Of a stretch of 64,000 bases of DNA, positions 1-9,271 are shown piece by piece. The translations under genes were made by a program, and so were the position numbers. Positions within the stretch are counted from its first letter, which is position 1; the number at the start of each line of letters is the position of its first letter. The notes beneath the pieces were generated by a model, which worked only from the letters and a program-made list of their open reading frames with translations, was not told where the DNA came from and searched no databases. Origin of the DNA: Flavobacterium sp. GSB-24 (GTDB lineage Bacteria > Bacteroidota > Bacteroidia > Flavobacteriales > Flavobacteriaceae); contig NZ_AP027043.1 in the NCBI RefSeq assembly GCF_027924665.1, positions 3,968,001 through 4,032,000 on the forward strand, written 5' to 3'.

Positions 1-543
1 CTTAACATCACCAGGTGACACACCAGCCGGAAGACCATTAGTATTTCCGCCTATAGTAAGCTTTTGAAAAACAGCATTGGTAGTAAGCGATGCATCGAGC
101 ACCATCCCTGGTTTTGACCAAGCATACAAACCATCTGTCGCTAAAAGTATTCCTTGAACATTATTAGAAGAAGTACTTCCTAATGCTGCTTTTAAAGGAA
201 CTGCCCCTGCTGATAATGCAGGAAAATTAGTTCTGTTAATAGTTACAGGTGCTAACTGGTTTGCGCCTGTATTGGAAATTGTTTCACCCCAAGTCTGAAA
301 AGATCCGTCAGAGGTTCTTACAATGGTAGTATGCCAGCTCGAAACAAAGTTATCATACTCTATAGTAGCAGCATTGTTATTTGACGCTGCTCCAAAATTC
401 GATAAGTCTGTATTGGAACAGCCAGCTATAGGCGTAGCACATTGAGCGTTTGAGAGCTCAATGCCAGCAAAAAACACAACAAGTAGATATAGTGTGTTTT
501 TTAAGTCCAATATTTTTTTAAAATTAAAGTAGTTTTTTATCAT
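1..543 (-). CDS. Secreted protein, 3' end beyond window (partial)
   Basis: The reading frame opens with ATG at 543-541 and stays open to the left edge, giving the first 181 residues. The N-terminus (MIKNYFNFKK..., then a hydrophobic stretch LYLLVVFFAGIELSNAQ) is a signal peptide ending in the NAQ-C pattern common in exported flavobacterial proteins. The mature part begins CATPIAGCSNTD and has segments such as TSDGSFQTWGE and LLATDGLYAW, which faintly resemble RCC1/beta-propeller repeats. This is inference; no family can be named. It starts 10 bases after the stop of the upstream gene, so the two are probably cotranscribed. A large cell-surface protein secreted by the type IX system is plausible, but the sorting domain would lie outside the window. 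Confidence 0.6.
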   Translation of the reverse strand, partial: MIKNYFNFKKILDLKNTLYLLVVFFAGIELSNAQCATPIAGCSNTDLSNFGAASNNNAATIEYDNFVSSWHTTIVRTSDGSFQTWGETISNTGANQLAPVTINRTNFPALSAGAVPLKAALGSTSSNNVQGILLATDGLYAWSKPGMVLDASLTTNAVFQKLTIGGNTNGLPAGVSPGDVK

Positions 544-553
544 AAGTAATCGG

Positions 554-1258
554 TTATTTTATTTTCTGCGGCAGGTTATAGGTCTTTACTTCATTATTGA
601 AATCATAAAAATCAAACATTAAATACGTTTCATTGTTTATAGTTCCTGAAACCTTATATTTGAGTGTTTGATTTTTAGCTGTCAAAATAATCTCCTTTTC
701 AACTGGCTCTGCGTTAAGCAATACGCCTATTCCTGCAACTGACATCTTTGGAGCTGGTAATTGGGTAATTGAATTATCTATTGATATAATTTCTGCAGGA
801 ACACTGATTATTAAATCTGAATAATTTTTTCCCCTTTCAAGCTTTTGAGAGAATTTGACTTTTGAAAAATCAAAAGACAGCTTTACAGGCTCTACCTTAA
901 CACGAAATCTTTTTGGAAAAACCGCATGATCACATTCTCCGTCATGTTTTGCGTTTTCCTGAAAGCTTACTTCGTATATACCAGGTTGTTTAAACTGGTA
1001 ATTATTGATTTCGCTGCCATTTAAAAAATTACTGCTGTTGCTTTTAGAATTTGTAATTGTCCAAGTTGCGGCTGAATCAACATTTCCAAAATCAATTTTT
1101 TCATCAAAAGAAATTGTTTTATAAAACTGTTCAGAAACTGTACTTAGATTGTTTTGAGCTGTAGTCTTGTAACTAAAAAACAAGCTGTACAATAAAAAAT
1201 AAATTAAGAGTTTTTCGTTTTTGAAGCTGAATGAATTCCAGTAATTAGTCGATGTCAT
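554..1258 (-). CDS. Hypothetical exported protein
   Basis: 234 residues. The N-terminus has a charged stretch followed by a hydrophobic segment (LLIYFLLYSLFFSY, about residues 18-31) and KTTAQ, consistent with a signal peptide and periplasmic or surface location. The rest is rich in short beta-strand-like segments (YEVSFQENAK, KLSFDFSKVKFSQ, MFDFYDF) and looks like an Ig/PKD-type or adhesin-associated beta-sandwich, but I recognise no named family. There is no other in-frame ATG near the start, so 1258 is taken. It lies 10 bases upstream of the partial secreted protein on the same strand and probably shares its mRNA and function. Confidence 0.55.
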   Translation of the reverse strand: MTSTNYWNSFSFKNEKLLIYFLLYSLFFSYKTTAQNNLSTVSEQFYKTISFDEKIDFGNVDSAATWTITNSKSNSSNFLNGSEINNYQFKQPGIYEVSFQENAKHDGECDHAVFPKRFRVKVEPVKLSFDFSKVKFSQKLERGKNYSDLIISVPAEIISIDNSITQLPAPKMSVAGIGVLLNAEPVEKEIILTAKNQTLKYKVSGTINNETYLMFDFYDFNNEVKTYNLPQKIK

Positions 1259-1864
1259 AAAATGAAAAATTTAGTTACGATAGCTTTTCGCTAACCGGGT
1301 GCGAAAATAAATATCTACATCGGGCCAAATTAGGCCGGCACTTTATCTATTACGTAAAAAGAAAAACATTATATGCTGAAAAAAAACATATAAACCTCGT
1401 TTACAGAACATTAAAAAAGCACATTGTAAAGTTCTTTTTGAAGCAATAAGAGCTGTGAGTATATAGAATTACTGACAAATGCATTCAAAGCAAAGATGCT
1501 GCTTCTCATTTTTTAGTTAATTGATAAAGCTTGAACGCTCAATCAAGAGAATAAAAGTAGTACAGTCGAAAAAGTTTGTTTTTCCCACTCAAAACTATTC
1601 CACAAAATTATTTATAACGTAAAGATTTAATCTTGTGAATAATGCCTAGAATTGACTAACTTATTATAATTTTGACTACTTTAGAACATTGCTGTATTTT
1701 TAAATCTACTAGTATAAATATCTTTCAATAACAGAATCAAAATCTCAAGGATAATTGTAAAAAGTAGATTTCAAAAATTCTTCTAAAATTCTTAAAACAG
1801 CTGTTAAAACAAATAATACCATTGCTATTAGCCTAATTATTTAATATTTACATTACTAATTTAT
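1259..1864. other. Divergent intergenic region, no gene seen
   Basis: About 600 bases of AT-rich sequence between divergent genes. I see no reading frame with a coding look. A TAATTTTG matching the Bacteroidetes -7 motif lies at 1667-1674, but no TTG sits at the right distance, so no promoter is claimed. A small dyad (GGCC, AAATTA, GGCC) is near 1323-1336 on the side of the minus-strand gene. Confidence 0.4.
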
Positions 1865-3439
1865 ATGCACCTAAAATCTTTTTTCATATTTACTATTCTT
1901 ACTATTTTTAATTCTTTCACTTATTCCCAAAATTCAAAATACGATAAGGTTTTCTCGGAAACGGCTCAAGTTTTATTGAGTTCGAACCCAAAGAAAGCCT
2001 TGCATAATACTGACTATCTGTATAAAATTTCGCAAAATAATTTAGAAAGAATTAAAGCCTGCATGTTAAAGGCTACTATCCTGCGCCAATATGGGTTACG
2101 CAATGAAGCAATTTCTTCATTAAAACGAGCTGACAGTCTTGGGCTGATTGATCAAAATTATACAATGCAGGCACGAATAAATGGCTTCCTATCAACTCTC
2201 TACAGAGAAAATGAAATTTACAGTATAGGAAAAATTCATCTCCAGAAAGCAGTGGCTGTCAGCAGAAAAATAAAGGATAAAAACGAGATGTATAAATTTC
2301 AGGGGAATTTATCACAGGAACTTGCCTATTATGAGATGTATGCTTTAAATTATTCAAAAGCAATATCAAATCTTAAAGCAGGAAATCAATTGTTTAAAAA
2401 AGCGGGTGCAAGTATTGATGTCAATTTTCAGACCGCTGTAAACGATGAAATGATAGCTAAAAATTTCCTGCTGTTGAATAAAACTGACTCCTCTCTCACT
2501 TATTATCAAAAGGCATATAAGGAACTTGAAGCATCCCAGTCATCACAAAGCCCGTTAAAAGGTTTTATATATAATGGATTTGCCAGCGTCTATACTGCAA
2601 TAGGAGATTATCCCAAGGCGCTCCTGAATTATCAAAAGGCTGAAGAAATAGCAGAGGCTTCTAATTTTTTCACACTTAAACAGGAAGTATATACCTCTTT
2701 AATGGAATTTTATAAAAAAACAGATAATCAAAAATATATTGAATACAATGAAAGGAATGTAAAACTGACGAAGGATGATGAGTACAATCGCAAAATTATT
2801 GCAGATGATTTAATTAAAACCCTTCATAAAAAGCAGTCAATAAATCAGTCCAATTACAAAAAAAGCACCTATATTATTATTGGGATATGTATCTGCATTG
2901 TTTTACTTACCATAGGAATCTATTTCTATAGAAGAAAACAAGATTATAAAAAATTTAAAAATTTTATTGATAAAAATGCGGCGGCTACATTAAATGAAGA
3001 AAACGATCAAGAAGTATTGAAAGCAGTAACTGCTAAAAAAGATACGTCAAGAGAATATATGTCCGAAGCAACTGAAAATAGTATTTTAAACGGATTACAA
3101 GAGCTTAAAAAGTCAGACTATTATCTTAATAAAGATATCTCACTAAATTCTGTTGCTGCCGAACTTAATATTAACCAACGCTATTTATCTTATGTAATCA
3201 ACAAGCATAAAGCAAAAGATTTTGCTAGCTACATCAATGAACTGCGAATAAATTACATCATCGACCGATTAAAAAATGATGAAAACTACCTAAAATATAA
3301 AATTAGTTATCTTGCCGATCAATGCGGTTTTTCATCACATAGCAGGTTTACAATTACATTTAAAAAAGTAACTGGAGTTTCTCCAATGAACTTCATTACA
3401 TATCTGCAAAAAGAAAATGAAGAGAAAAAAATAAATTAA
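1865..3439 (+). CDS. Membrane TPR regulator with AraC-type DNA-binding domain
   Basis: 524 residues. The order is a signal peptide (to about residue 21, FTYSQ), a tetratricopeptide region (about 25-300, with repeats such as LKGFIYNGFASVYTAIGDYPKALLNYQKAEEIA), one transmembrane helix (about 333-355) and a C-terminal AraC-type double helix-turn-helix (about 415-515). The latter is visible as SLNSVAAELNINQRYLSYVIN and ISYLADQCGFSSHSRFTITF followed by GVSP. The layout implies that the TPR part senses something in the periplasm and the HTH binds DNA in the cytoplasm, so this is a membrane-bound one-component regulator, a type frequent in Flavobacteriia. Ligand and targets are unknown. It has its own terminator and no operon partner. 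Confidence 0.85.
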   Translation: MHLKSFFIFTILTIFNSFTYSQNSKYDKVFSETAQVLLSSNPKKALHNTDYLYKISQNNLERIKACMLKATILRQYGLRNEAISSLKRADSLGLIDQNYTMQARINGFLSTLYRENEIYSIGKIHLQKAVAVSRKIKDKNEMYKFQGNLSQELAYYEMYALNYSKAISNLKAGNQLFKKAGASIDVNFQTAVNDEMIAKNFLLLNKTDSSLTYYQKAYKELEASQSSQSPLKGFIYNGFASVYTAIGDYPKALLNYQKAEEIAEASNFFTLKQEVYTSLMEFYKKTDNQKYIEYNERNVKLTKDDEYNRKIIADDLIKTLHKKQSINQSNYKKSTYIIIGICICIVLLTIGIYFYRRKQDYKKFKNFIDKNAAATLNEENDQEVLKAVTAKKDTSREYMSEATENSILNGLQELKKSDYYLNKDISLNSVAAELNINQRYLSYVINKHKAKDFASYINELRINYIIDRLKNDENYLKYKISYLADQCGFSSHSRFTITFKKVTGVSPMNFITYLQKENEEKKIN

Positions 3440-3443
3440 ATTA

Positions 3444-3472
3444 AAAAGAGCTGTTGGCAAAACAGCTCTTTT
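3444..3472. terminator. Hairpin terminator after the TPR/AraC gene
   Basis: Perfect 12-bp stem AAAAGAGCTGTT / AACAGCTCTTTT with a 5-nt loop, 5 bases after the stop codon. The A and T ends give a U-tract on either strand, so it may serve both the plus-strand gene and the convergent minus-strand operon that ends at 3615. Confidence 0.85.
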
Positions 3473-3614
3473 AGGTTTTTCAAATAGTGTACAAGCTTAC
3501 TAATTCAAATACTTCTAAAATAATAATGAATGAAAAACCAATAATTATAATTAGATCGTTAAACTGTTAAGGTTTCGATTTTACGCTACAGTTATATACT
3601 TTTTGCAGTCAGAT

Positions 3615-5687
3615 TTATTTTTTGAAATTTCTAATCCCCTCTTGCAGCCACTCATAGTAGCCGTTAATATCTGGATTATAAGCAGAGGGTTTGTTAAGAT
3701 CATTTTCTTTATGATCCATTAAAACGTAGTAAGGCTGCGCATTGGTTTTATATTTTAAAATCTGCAGTTCACTCCATTTCTGTCCTGTGTATTTCAAGAC
3801 TTTACCAGTAATTTTAGAAACAACCTGTTCTTCAATTGGAAGTGGTCTTTTATCATCAACATATAAAGAAATCAAAACAACATCGTTATTTAAAACATTC
3901 AAGACTTTAGGATCTGGCCAAACGCGTTCTTCCATTTTGCGACAGTTTACACAGGCATATCCTGTAAAGTCAATCATTATGGGTTTGTTTACTTTTTTGG
4001 CGTAAGCTAAACCTTGCTCATAATCATGAAAAGTAGGAATTCCGTTTGGACCACTTTCCGCGCCTTCTGGTAAAGCTGCTTTTTCTGTGTTTTGCGTTAC
4101 TGCATTTCCAAAACCATTTGGTGATTCGCTGTATTGTTTTGCCGGAGGAAATCCGCTGATATACTGTAAAGGCGCTCCCCAGAGCCCTGGAATCATATAA
4201 ACTACAAATGACAATACGATAATTCCTAAGCTCAATCTTCCAACAGAAATATGAGTTACAGGTGTATCATGCGATAATTGGATTTTCCCGAACAAATAAA
4301 AAGCCAATACAGTAAAAATAGCAATCCAAATTGCAAGGAATACTTCTCTTTCTAATAAATGCAGCTGCAAAACTAAATCAGCATTCGATAAGAATTTAAG
4401 GGCTAAAGCCAATTCTAAAAAGCCTAAAACTACTTTTACAGAGTTCAGCCAGCCTCCTGATTTTGGCAGTGAGTTCATCCAGCCTGGAAATGCTGCAAAT
4501 AAAGCAAATGGCAATGCAATTGCTAATGAAAAACCAAGCATTCCGACAATTGGTGCAATTCCCGCCTGACTTGCTGCCTGAACTAATAATGTCCCAACAA
4601 TTGGTCCAGTACATGAAAATGAAACTACAGCCAAAGCCAATGCCATAAAGAAAATACCAAGAACACCACCAATTTCTGATTTTTGGTCAATTTTGGTCAG
4701 CCATGAACTTGGCAGTACAATTTCAAAAGCTCCTAAAAATGATAACGCAAAAACCAGTAGGAGAAGAAAGAATACGATATTAAAAACAACATTTGTAGCT
4801 AAAGCATTCAGGGCATCTGCACCGAAAATGGCTGTAACCAGACTTCCCAAAATCACATAAATCACGATAATAAAAATACCATACATCACTGCATTTTTAA
4901 TTCCTGCAGCTTTATTTTTACTTTGTTTGGTAAAGAAACTTACTGTCATAGGGATCATTGGAAATACGCAGGGCGTAAACAAAGCCGCAAGACCTCCTAA
5001 AAAGCTGAAGAAAAATAATGTCCATAAGCTTTCATCAGGGGCTGTTTTTCCTGTTGAAGCTTTTTGGGCCGTATTATTTACGTTTTTAGGAATGTCTGTG
5101 CTGGCAATAGAAACAGAATCTGTTGTGTTGTTTGTGGTATCCTGTTTAGCAGTAGATTCATCTGTGGCAGGCGAATCGGTATTTTTTTGAACTGTACTTA
5201 ATGCTGAAGTTTCATTGTTTTGAAACGGCAGATTTGATTTTTTGAATGTGAATTTAACTTCCTTATCGGTTGGAGGCAGGCAGCTGTTATCATTGCAGAC
5301 CATAAAAAATATGCTGGCATTGATGGTAAAAGCATCTGCAGATTTTCGTTCTATATCTTGGGTGAAAACTGCTTTGTCTGCAAAGTATTTAATCCTCATT
5401 TGAAAAACCGGATCATCTACCTCATGTCCCTCTGGTTCAACAACAGCTCCAATAGTTTTAAAATTTTTCGATTTAGGAAAAGTAAAACTTGTGGGTGCCG
5501 GGCCGCCTTTTGGCACATTCTGAGAATAAATATGCCAGCCTTTATCGATCTTGGCCCTTATGATTAGGGTATATTTGTTCTCTCCAATTTCTTTTACGGA
5601 AGAAGTAAACGAAACTGGATCGTAAATTTGGGCAGTAAGATTACTTACCGCAAAGAAAATTGCGATAAAAAGAAATATTTTTTTCAT
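3615..5687 (-). CDS. dsbD: Thiol:disulfide interchange protein DsbD
   Basis: DsbD carries reducing power from cytoplasmic thioredoxin across the inner membrane to periplasmic thiol proteins. The start at 5687 is chosen because it gives a clean signal peptide (MKKIFLFIAIFFAVSNLTAQ); an upstream in-frame ATG at 5753 only adds a charged extension. Order: N-terminal DsbD-alpha domain with a Cys pair (CNDNSCLPP), a low-complexity Thr/Ser linker, an eight-helix membrane core with two conserved Cys (FTPCVFPMIP and FSCTGPIVGT), then a C-terminal thioredoxin-like domain with CVNC at about residue 577. All three redox Cys pairs are present. It closes an operon with a TlpA-like protein and a hydrolase, so it probably keeps that thioredoxin reduced. 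Confidence 0.92.
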   Translation of the reverse strand: MKKIFLFIAIFFAVSNLTAQIYDPVSFTSSVKEIGENKYTLIIRAKIDKGWHIYSQNVPKGGPAPTSFTFPKSKNFKTIGAVVEPEGHEVDDPVFQMRIKYFADKAVFTQDIERKSADAFTINASIFFMVCNDNSCLPPTDKEVKFTFKKSNLPFQNNETSALSTVQKNTDSPATDESTAKQDTTNNTTDSVSIASTDIPKNVNNTAQKASTGKTAPDESLWTLFFFSFLGGLAALFTPCVFPMIPMTVSFFTKQSKNKAAGIKNAVMYGIFIIVIYVILGSLVTAIFGADALNALATNVVFNIVFFLLLLVFALSFLGAFEIVLPSSWLTKIDQKSEIGGVLGIFFMALALAVVSFSCTGPIVGTLLVQAASQAGIAPIVGMLGFSLAIALPFALFAAFPGWMNSLPKSGGWLNSVKVVLGFLELALALKFLSNADLVLQLHLLEREVFLAIWIAIFTVLAFYLFGKIQLSHDTPVTHISVGRLSLGIIVLSFVVYMIPGLWGAPLQYISGFPPAKQYSESPNGFGNAVTQNTEKAALPEGAESGPNGIPTFHDYEQGLAYAKKVNKPIMIDFTGYACVNCRKMEERVWPDPKVLNVLNNDVVLISLYVDDKRPLPIEEQVVSKITGKVLKYTGQKWSELQILKYKTNAQPYYVLMDHKENDLNKPSAYNPDINGYYEWLQEGIRNFKK

Positions 5688-5789
5688 GTTATTGGAATAT
5701 TTAGAATTGCCTTGTGCAGCTTTCAATCCTCCGCAGCCATTGTTAAATTTCAAATCCTGACAATGGCGGGAGAAATGTTTATTAGATAA

Positions 5790-7205
5790 TTATTTTTTAT
5801 ACCTTGACAAAATCCAATTAGAGATGTCCTGCAAAACTTCGGGGGCAAAAACCTCATCGATTTCTTTACTTTCACTCTGCTTGCAGGTTATGCAGTGCTG
5901 ATACATATGATTTAGATTTGGATAGATTTTGGTTGTGACGTCGCTGCTTTTGAGGTATTTTTTAAAACTTTGCAGATTTTCCTGTGCCGGAACTTGAATG
6001 TCTTTATCTCCATTTACAGCCAAAACTGGAATTTCAATTTTTGGCAGATAATCCTTGGGATCGTAATGAATCGAGTAACGGTACCATCTGCGTTCTGCAT
6101 CTTTACCGTAACGGTATATAAAATCTTTCTCGCGTCCGCCCCACATATGAATCTCTTTTAGAGTAGTCGAATCCTGTGTTTTGAGCCACTGGTCCAGTTT
6201 TAGCTGCAGTACCGGTGTTACAGAATCTGTTGGTTTTGTATCGTAAACGGCTTTAAACATGATGTTATACATTTCCATTTGTTTATTCACCACTTTGTCT
6301 GAAAAACCATAATTTTTGAGAATTGCCGTGTTTTGCAGGTTTAGCATTTCAAGTCCGCTTACTGCAACACCTGATAAACTTACCATAAACTTTACATTTT
6401 TATTTCTTGCACTCACAATTGAAGCGATCATCCCGCCTTCGCTGTGGCCGATTAATCCAATATGAGAAGCATCAATATTTTTATCACTTTTTAAGTATGC
6501 AATCTGCGCATCAACATCATCTGCAAAATCTCCTGTTGTTGCATTTTTAAAATCGCCCGACGTCTTACCTATTCCTCTGTCATCAACACGCAGAGAAGCA
6601 ATTCCTTTTCGAGCAAGTTCATCAGCCAGGACTGTAAAAAATTCCCTGCCCATATAGGTGTAGTTTCGGTCATGCTGTCCAGTTCCAGAAATTAAAATCG
6701 CCAGAGGATACTTCTTTTTATCCTGCGGAATTGTTAAGGTTGCTCCGTAGGTTAATTTGGTGCTTTTTCCTAGAAAAGTCATATCAATAACCTGATACGG
6801 ATATGGCTTTTTAGGATGTTGCGCAAAAAACAAAGGCTGTATTTCTTTTTCCTTTTTTAAAACAACTGCTGTATTTGGAATGGAGTAATAATTAAAGATT
6901 CCTGAAATAGCCGTTTTCTCTGGGTTATACTTTCCTTTAAAAGAGAAACCATACATCTCATTTTTAAAAGACAGGCTGTCTCCTTTTATTTCAGTAACTA
7001 CTTTTTTATTGATATCTAATTCAGGAATACTGACACTCAGCGAATCTGTTTGGTAGCTGTCCATATTTCCCGATAAAATAATACGGTACGAATGATGCTG
7101 GCCCTGCCAGATAATTTGTGCAAAACTATACTGGCTGGTCATCATCAAGAAAAATAACGATCTTAAAAGAAGGTTTGTTTTCTTTAAATTAAATAATCCT
7201 TTCAT
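5790..7205 (-). CDS. Exported alpha/beta hydrolase (S9/S33-like peptidase or esterase)
   Basis: 471 residues with a signal peptide ending QYSFAQ. The alpha/beta-hydrolase fold is shown by the oxyanion region ISGTGQHDRN, a DDRGIGKTSGDF segment, and the nucleophile elbow GHSEGG with Ser near residue 255. A candidate Asp lies in VNGDKDIQVP and a His in NLNHMYQ, completing a triad. The family includes bacterial dipeptidyl-peptidase-like hydrolases and esterases; the substrate cannot be told. Its ATG overlaps the stop of the upstream TlpA-like gene by one base (TAATG), so translation is coupled. Confidence 0.8.
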   Translation of the reverse strand: MKGLFNLKKTNLLLRSLFFLMMTSQYSFAQIIWQGQHHSYRIILSGNMDSYQTDSLSVSIPELDINKKVVTEIKGDSLSFKNEMYGFSFKGKYNPEKTAISGIFNYYSIPNTAVVLKKEKEIQPLFFAQHPKKPYPYQVIDMTFLGKSTKLTYGATLTIPQDKKKYPLAILISGTGQHDRNYTYMGREFFTVLADELARKGIASLRVDDRGIGKTSGDFKNATTGDFADDVDAQIAYLKSDKNIDASHIGLIGHSEGGMIASIVSARNKNVKFMVSLSGVAVSGLEMLNLQNTAILKNYGFSDKVVNKQMEMYNIMFKAVYDTKPTDSVTPVLQLKLDQWLKTQDSTTLKEIHMWGGREKDFIYRYGKDAERRWYRYSIHYDPKDYLPKIEIPVLAVNGDKDIQVPAQENLQSFKKYLKSSDVTTKIYPNLNHMYQHCITCKQSESKEIDEVFAPEVLQDISNWILSRYKK

Positions 7206-9211
7206 TATTTTTTCTCTGACTTTAAGTACTCAACAATAATTGAAATTTCATCTACCAATTCGCTTGGGCTTCCAAAATATCCGTTTGACATCCAGCGTAA
7301 TTTTCCATCGGCATCAATAATCATTTTCTCTGGAATACCAGAAAATTTAAATGCTTTCGAGTACTGCTCATATACTAGATCTAACTTTCCTGTTTTAGGA
7401 TTTTTTCCATCATACAGTATATTAAAATCAAATCCTTTTTCTTTGATAAATGCCTGGGTCTGCTCTTTATAATCCTTTATATATTCCTGCGTATCTACAA
7501 AATAGAATTTTACGTTCGCATCTTTTTTGTATTTTTCAACTGCCATCTGCATTCCCGGCATAGCATTTTTACATGGTCCGCACCACATTGCCCAGAAATC
7601 AAGTACTACGATTTTTCCTTTTTGATCAGATAGTTTTACTCTGCCGCCTTTGCTGCTTTCTAAATCAAAACCTGCAATTGGAAGGTTTATCAATTCTGAA
7701 ATTACTTTCTTCTTATGTTGCTCAATATTGCTTAAAGATTTTAAAGATTCTAAGTAAGCCTCAAATCCTGCAGCCGCACCACCTTCTTTTAGGTAAATTT
7801 CTTTTAAAGAAGCCAGCATCTGTGGTGTTACCTGATTTTGTTTTACTGCAAGTGCCATATAATTTTTAGCATCGGCTGTTTGTCCTTTTCGTAACAGCAT
7901 TCTGGTATATACTTCATTGTATACAGCATCATTATAACCGTATAAAGGTTTAATTTTTGCCATATATTTTTCTTCTACATCATAGTTTTTTATTGCTTCA
8001 GCCAATTTAGCATAAGTAAAATATTCTCTTGCCATCATTTGTAAAGCCTGCTCCTGCCATTCTTTCAAAGATAATTTTCCAGCAAACATTTTTGGAACAT
8101 AGGTTAATCTGTTTTCCATTTCTCCCATAAAAATATCTGCATACTTTTTTAAAGTTTCTATAGAAGCTTTTTCAGTTCCTTCGTGATCTCTGTCAAAAGG
8201 AATTGATACTAAGTGCCAGTGATAGTCCAATAAGTTTGTAAAAGAAACTGATTTTACACTGTTAAGAGCATAATTGTAATCCTTATTATTTACGATATAG
8301 CCATAAACGATTGATTTAATCATTTTATCATAATACAAACTTTCTACATCAGTATAAACATCTTCAAATTTGCTTTGCGGAAAGTTTTTATTGAATTCAT
8401 CATATGATTTTACTTTTTTAGAAAAATCAGGTTCTTTAAATATATCCTGAATTTCTTTGTCTCTGGCTAAAACACCAAAAGGATATTTCATTACTAAAAC
8501 CTTTTGAACAGAATCTGTAAATACTTTATTTGTCGAATTATCTAATAAATACAATGTCTTTTGAATATCATATTGTGTTGTATTATCTAGATTTTTTTCG
8601 GCTAATAAACCTCGTAATTCTTTCTTGATAGCTGCAGACTGATCGGTACCAGTTGAAAGCTGTTTTAATTTTAATCCGTAGTAAAAAACTTTTTTGCGGC
8701 TTTCGGGATGGTATTGCAATTCATAGTTGATCCACATCAAACCAACCTGATCTGCAATGTATGCGCTGTCACTTACCACATTTGGAACTTCATTTTGAAA
8801 GGCCCTGCTTCTCAAAATTCCCCAGCCCGTATACGCTCCGGGAACTTGTGCAAACATGTAAGCGTGAGGCATTCTTTGTCCTCTGTCAACTATGGTATCG
8901 GATTTGAAAACGCAGTTAATAAACGAAGCATGATCTGAAAGTTTCATTTTGGCTTCCCATTTTTTATCTCCTGCGGCTTTTAAAGTAATATCATTCGTAA
9001 TCCATTTAAAATTATCATAGGTATACACTACCCCATTTACATACATGGCATTGGCCAGCGGTCCGTCGGCGGCATTATAAGTTATAGTGATCTCATCTCC
9101 TGGATTTGGATGTTCAGGAGACAGAACAATTTTCTGCATCGGTGCTGCATCTTGTGCCAATAAACCTGTTGTGATACTCAGAAAAAATAGTACCAGTTTT
9201 AATTTTTTCAT
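7205..9211 (-). CDS. TlpA-family thioredoxin-like protein
   Basis: 668 residues. A signal peptide (MKKLKLVLFFLSITTGLLAQ) exports it. The N-terminal part (about 25-130) looks like a beta-sandwich; the middle (about 150-500) is helical with TPR-like character (EKYMAKIKPLYGYNDAVYNEVY and neighbours). The C-terminal 150 residues are a TlpA/ResA-type thioredoxin fold with FWAMWCGPCKNAMPG, the CGPC pair near residue 543. It is therefore likely a periplasmic thiol-disulfide oxidoreductase. It lies directly downstream of susC/susD and is coupled to the hydrolase and dsbD. Proteins of this layout often accompany SusCD pairs in Bacteroidetes. Confidence 0.82.
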   Translation of the reverse strand: MKKLKLVLFFLSITTGLLAQDAAPMQKIVLSPEHPNPGDEITITYNAADGPLANAMYVNGVVYTYDNFKWITNDITLKAAGDKKWEAKMKLSDHASFINCVFKSDTIVDRGQRMPHAYMFAQVPGAYTGWGILRSRAFQNEVPNVVSDSAYIADQVGLMWINYELQYHPESRKKVFYYGLKLKQLSTGTDQSAAIKKELRGLLAEKNLDNTTQYDIQKTLYLLDNSTNKVFTDSVQKVLVMKYPFGVLARDKEIQDIFKEPDFSKKVKSYDEFNKNFPQSKFEDVYTDVESLYYDKMIKSIVYGYIVNNKDYNYALNSVKSVSFTNLLDYHWHLVSIPFDRDHEGTEKASIETLKKYADIFMGEMENRLTYVPKMFAGKLSLKEWQEQALQMMAREYFTYAKLAEAIKNYDVEEKYMAKIKPLYGYNDAVYNEVYTRMLLRKGQTADAKNYMALAVKQNQVTPQMLASLKEIYLKEGGAAAGFEAYLESLKSLSNIEQHKKKVISELINLPIAGFDLESSKGGRVKLSDQKGKIVVLDFWAMWCGPCKNAMPGMQMAVEKYKKDANVKFYFVDTQEYIKDYKEQTQAFIKEKGFDFNILYDGKNPKTGKLDLVYEQYSKAFKFSGIPEKMIIDADGKLRWMSNGYFGSPSELVDEISIIVEYLKSEKK

Positions 9212-9229
9212 TTTCTTTTTTTGAATTTA

Positions 9230-9254
9230 GTGCACCCGAAAAAATCGAGTGCAC
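9230..9254 (-). promoter_or_regulatory. Intercistronic hairpin between susD and the TlpA-like gene
   Basis: On the minus-strand RNA a 10-bp stem forms (GUGCACUCGA with UCGGGUGCAC, one G-U pair) around a five-U loop. It is not followed by a U-run, so it is more likely an mRNA processing or stability element than a terminator. It would let susC/susD be expressed at a different level from the genes behind it. Confidence 0.5.
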
Positions 9255-9271
9255 ATTTTTAATTAAATAAA

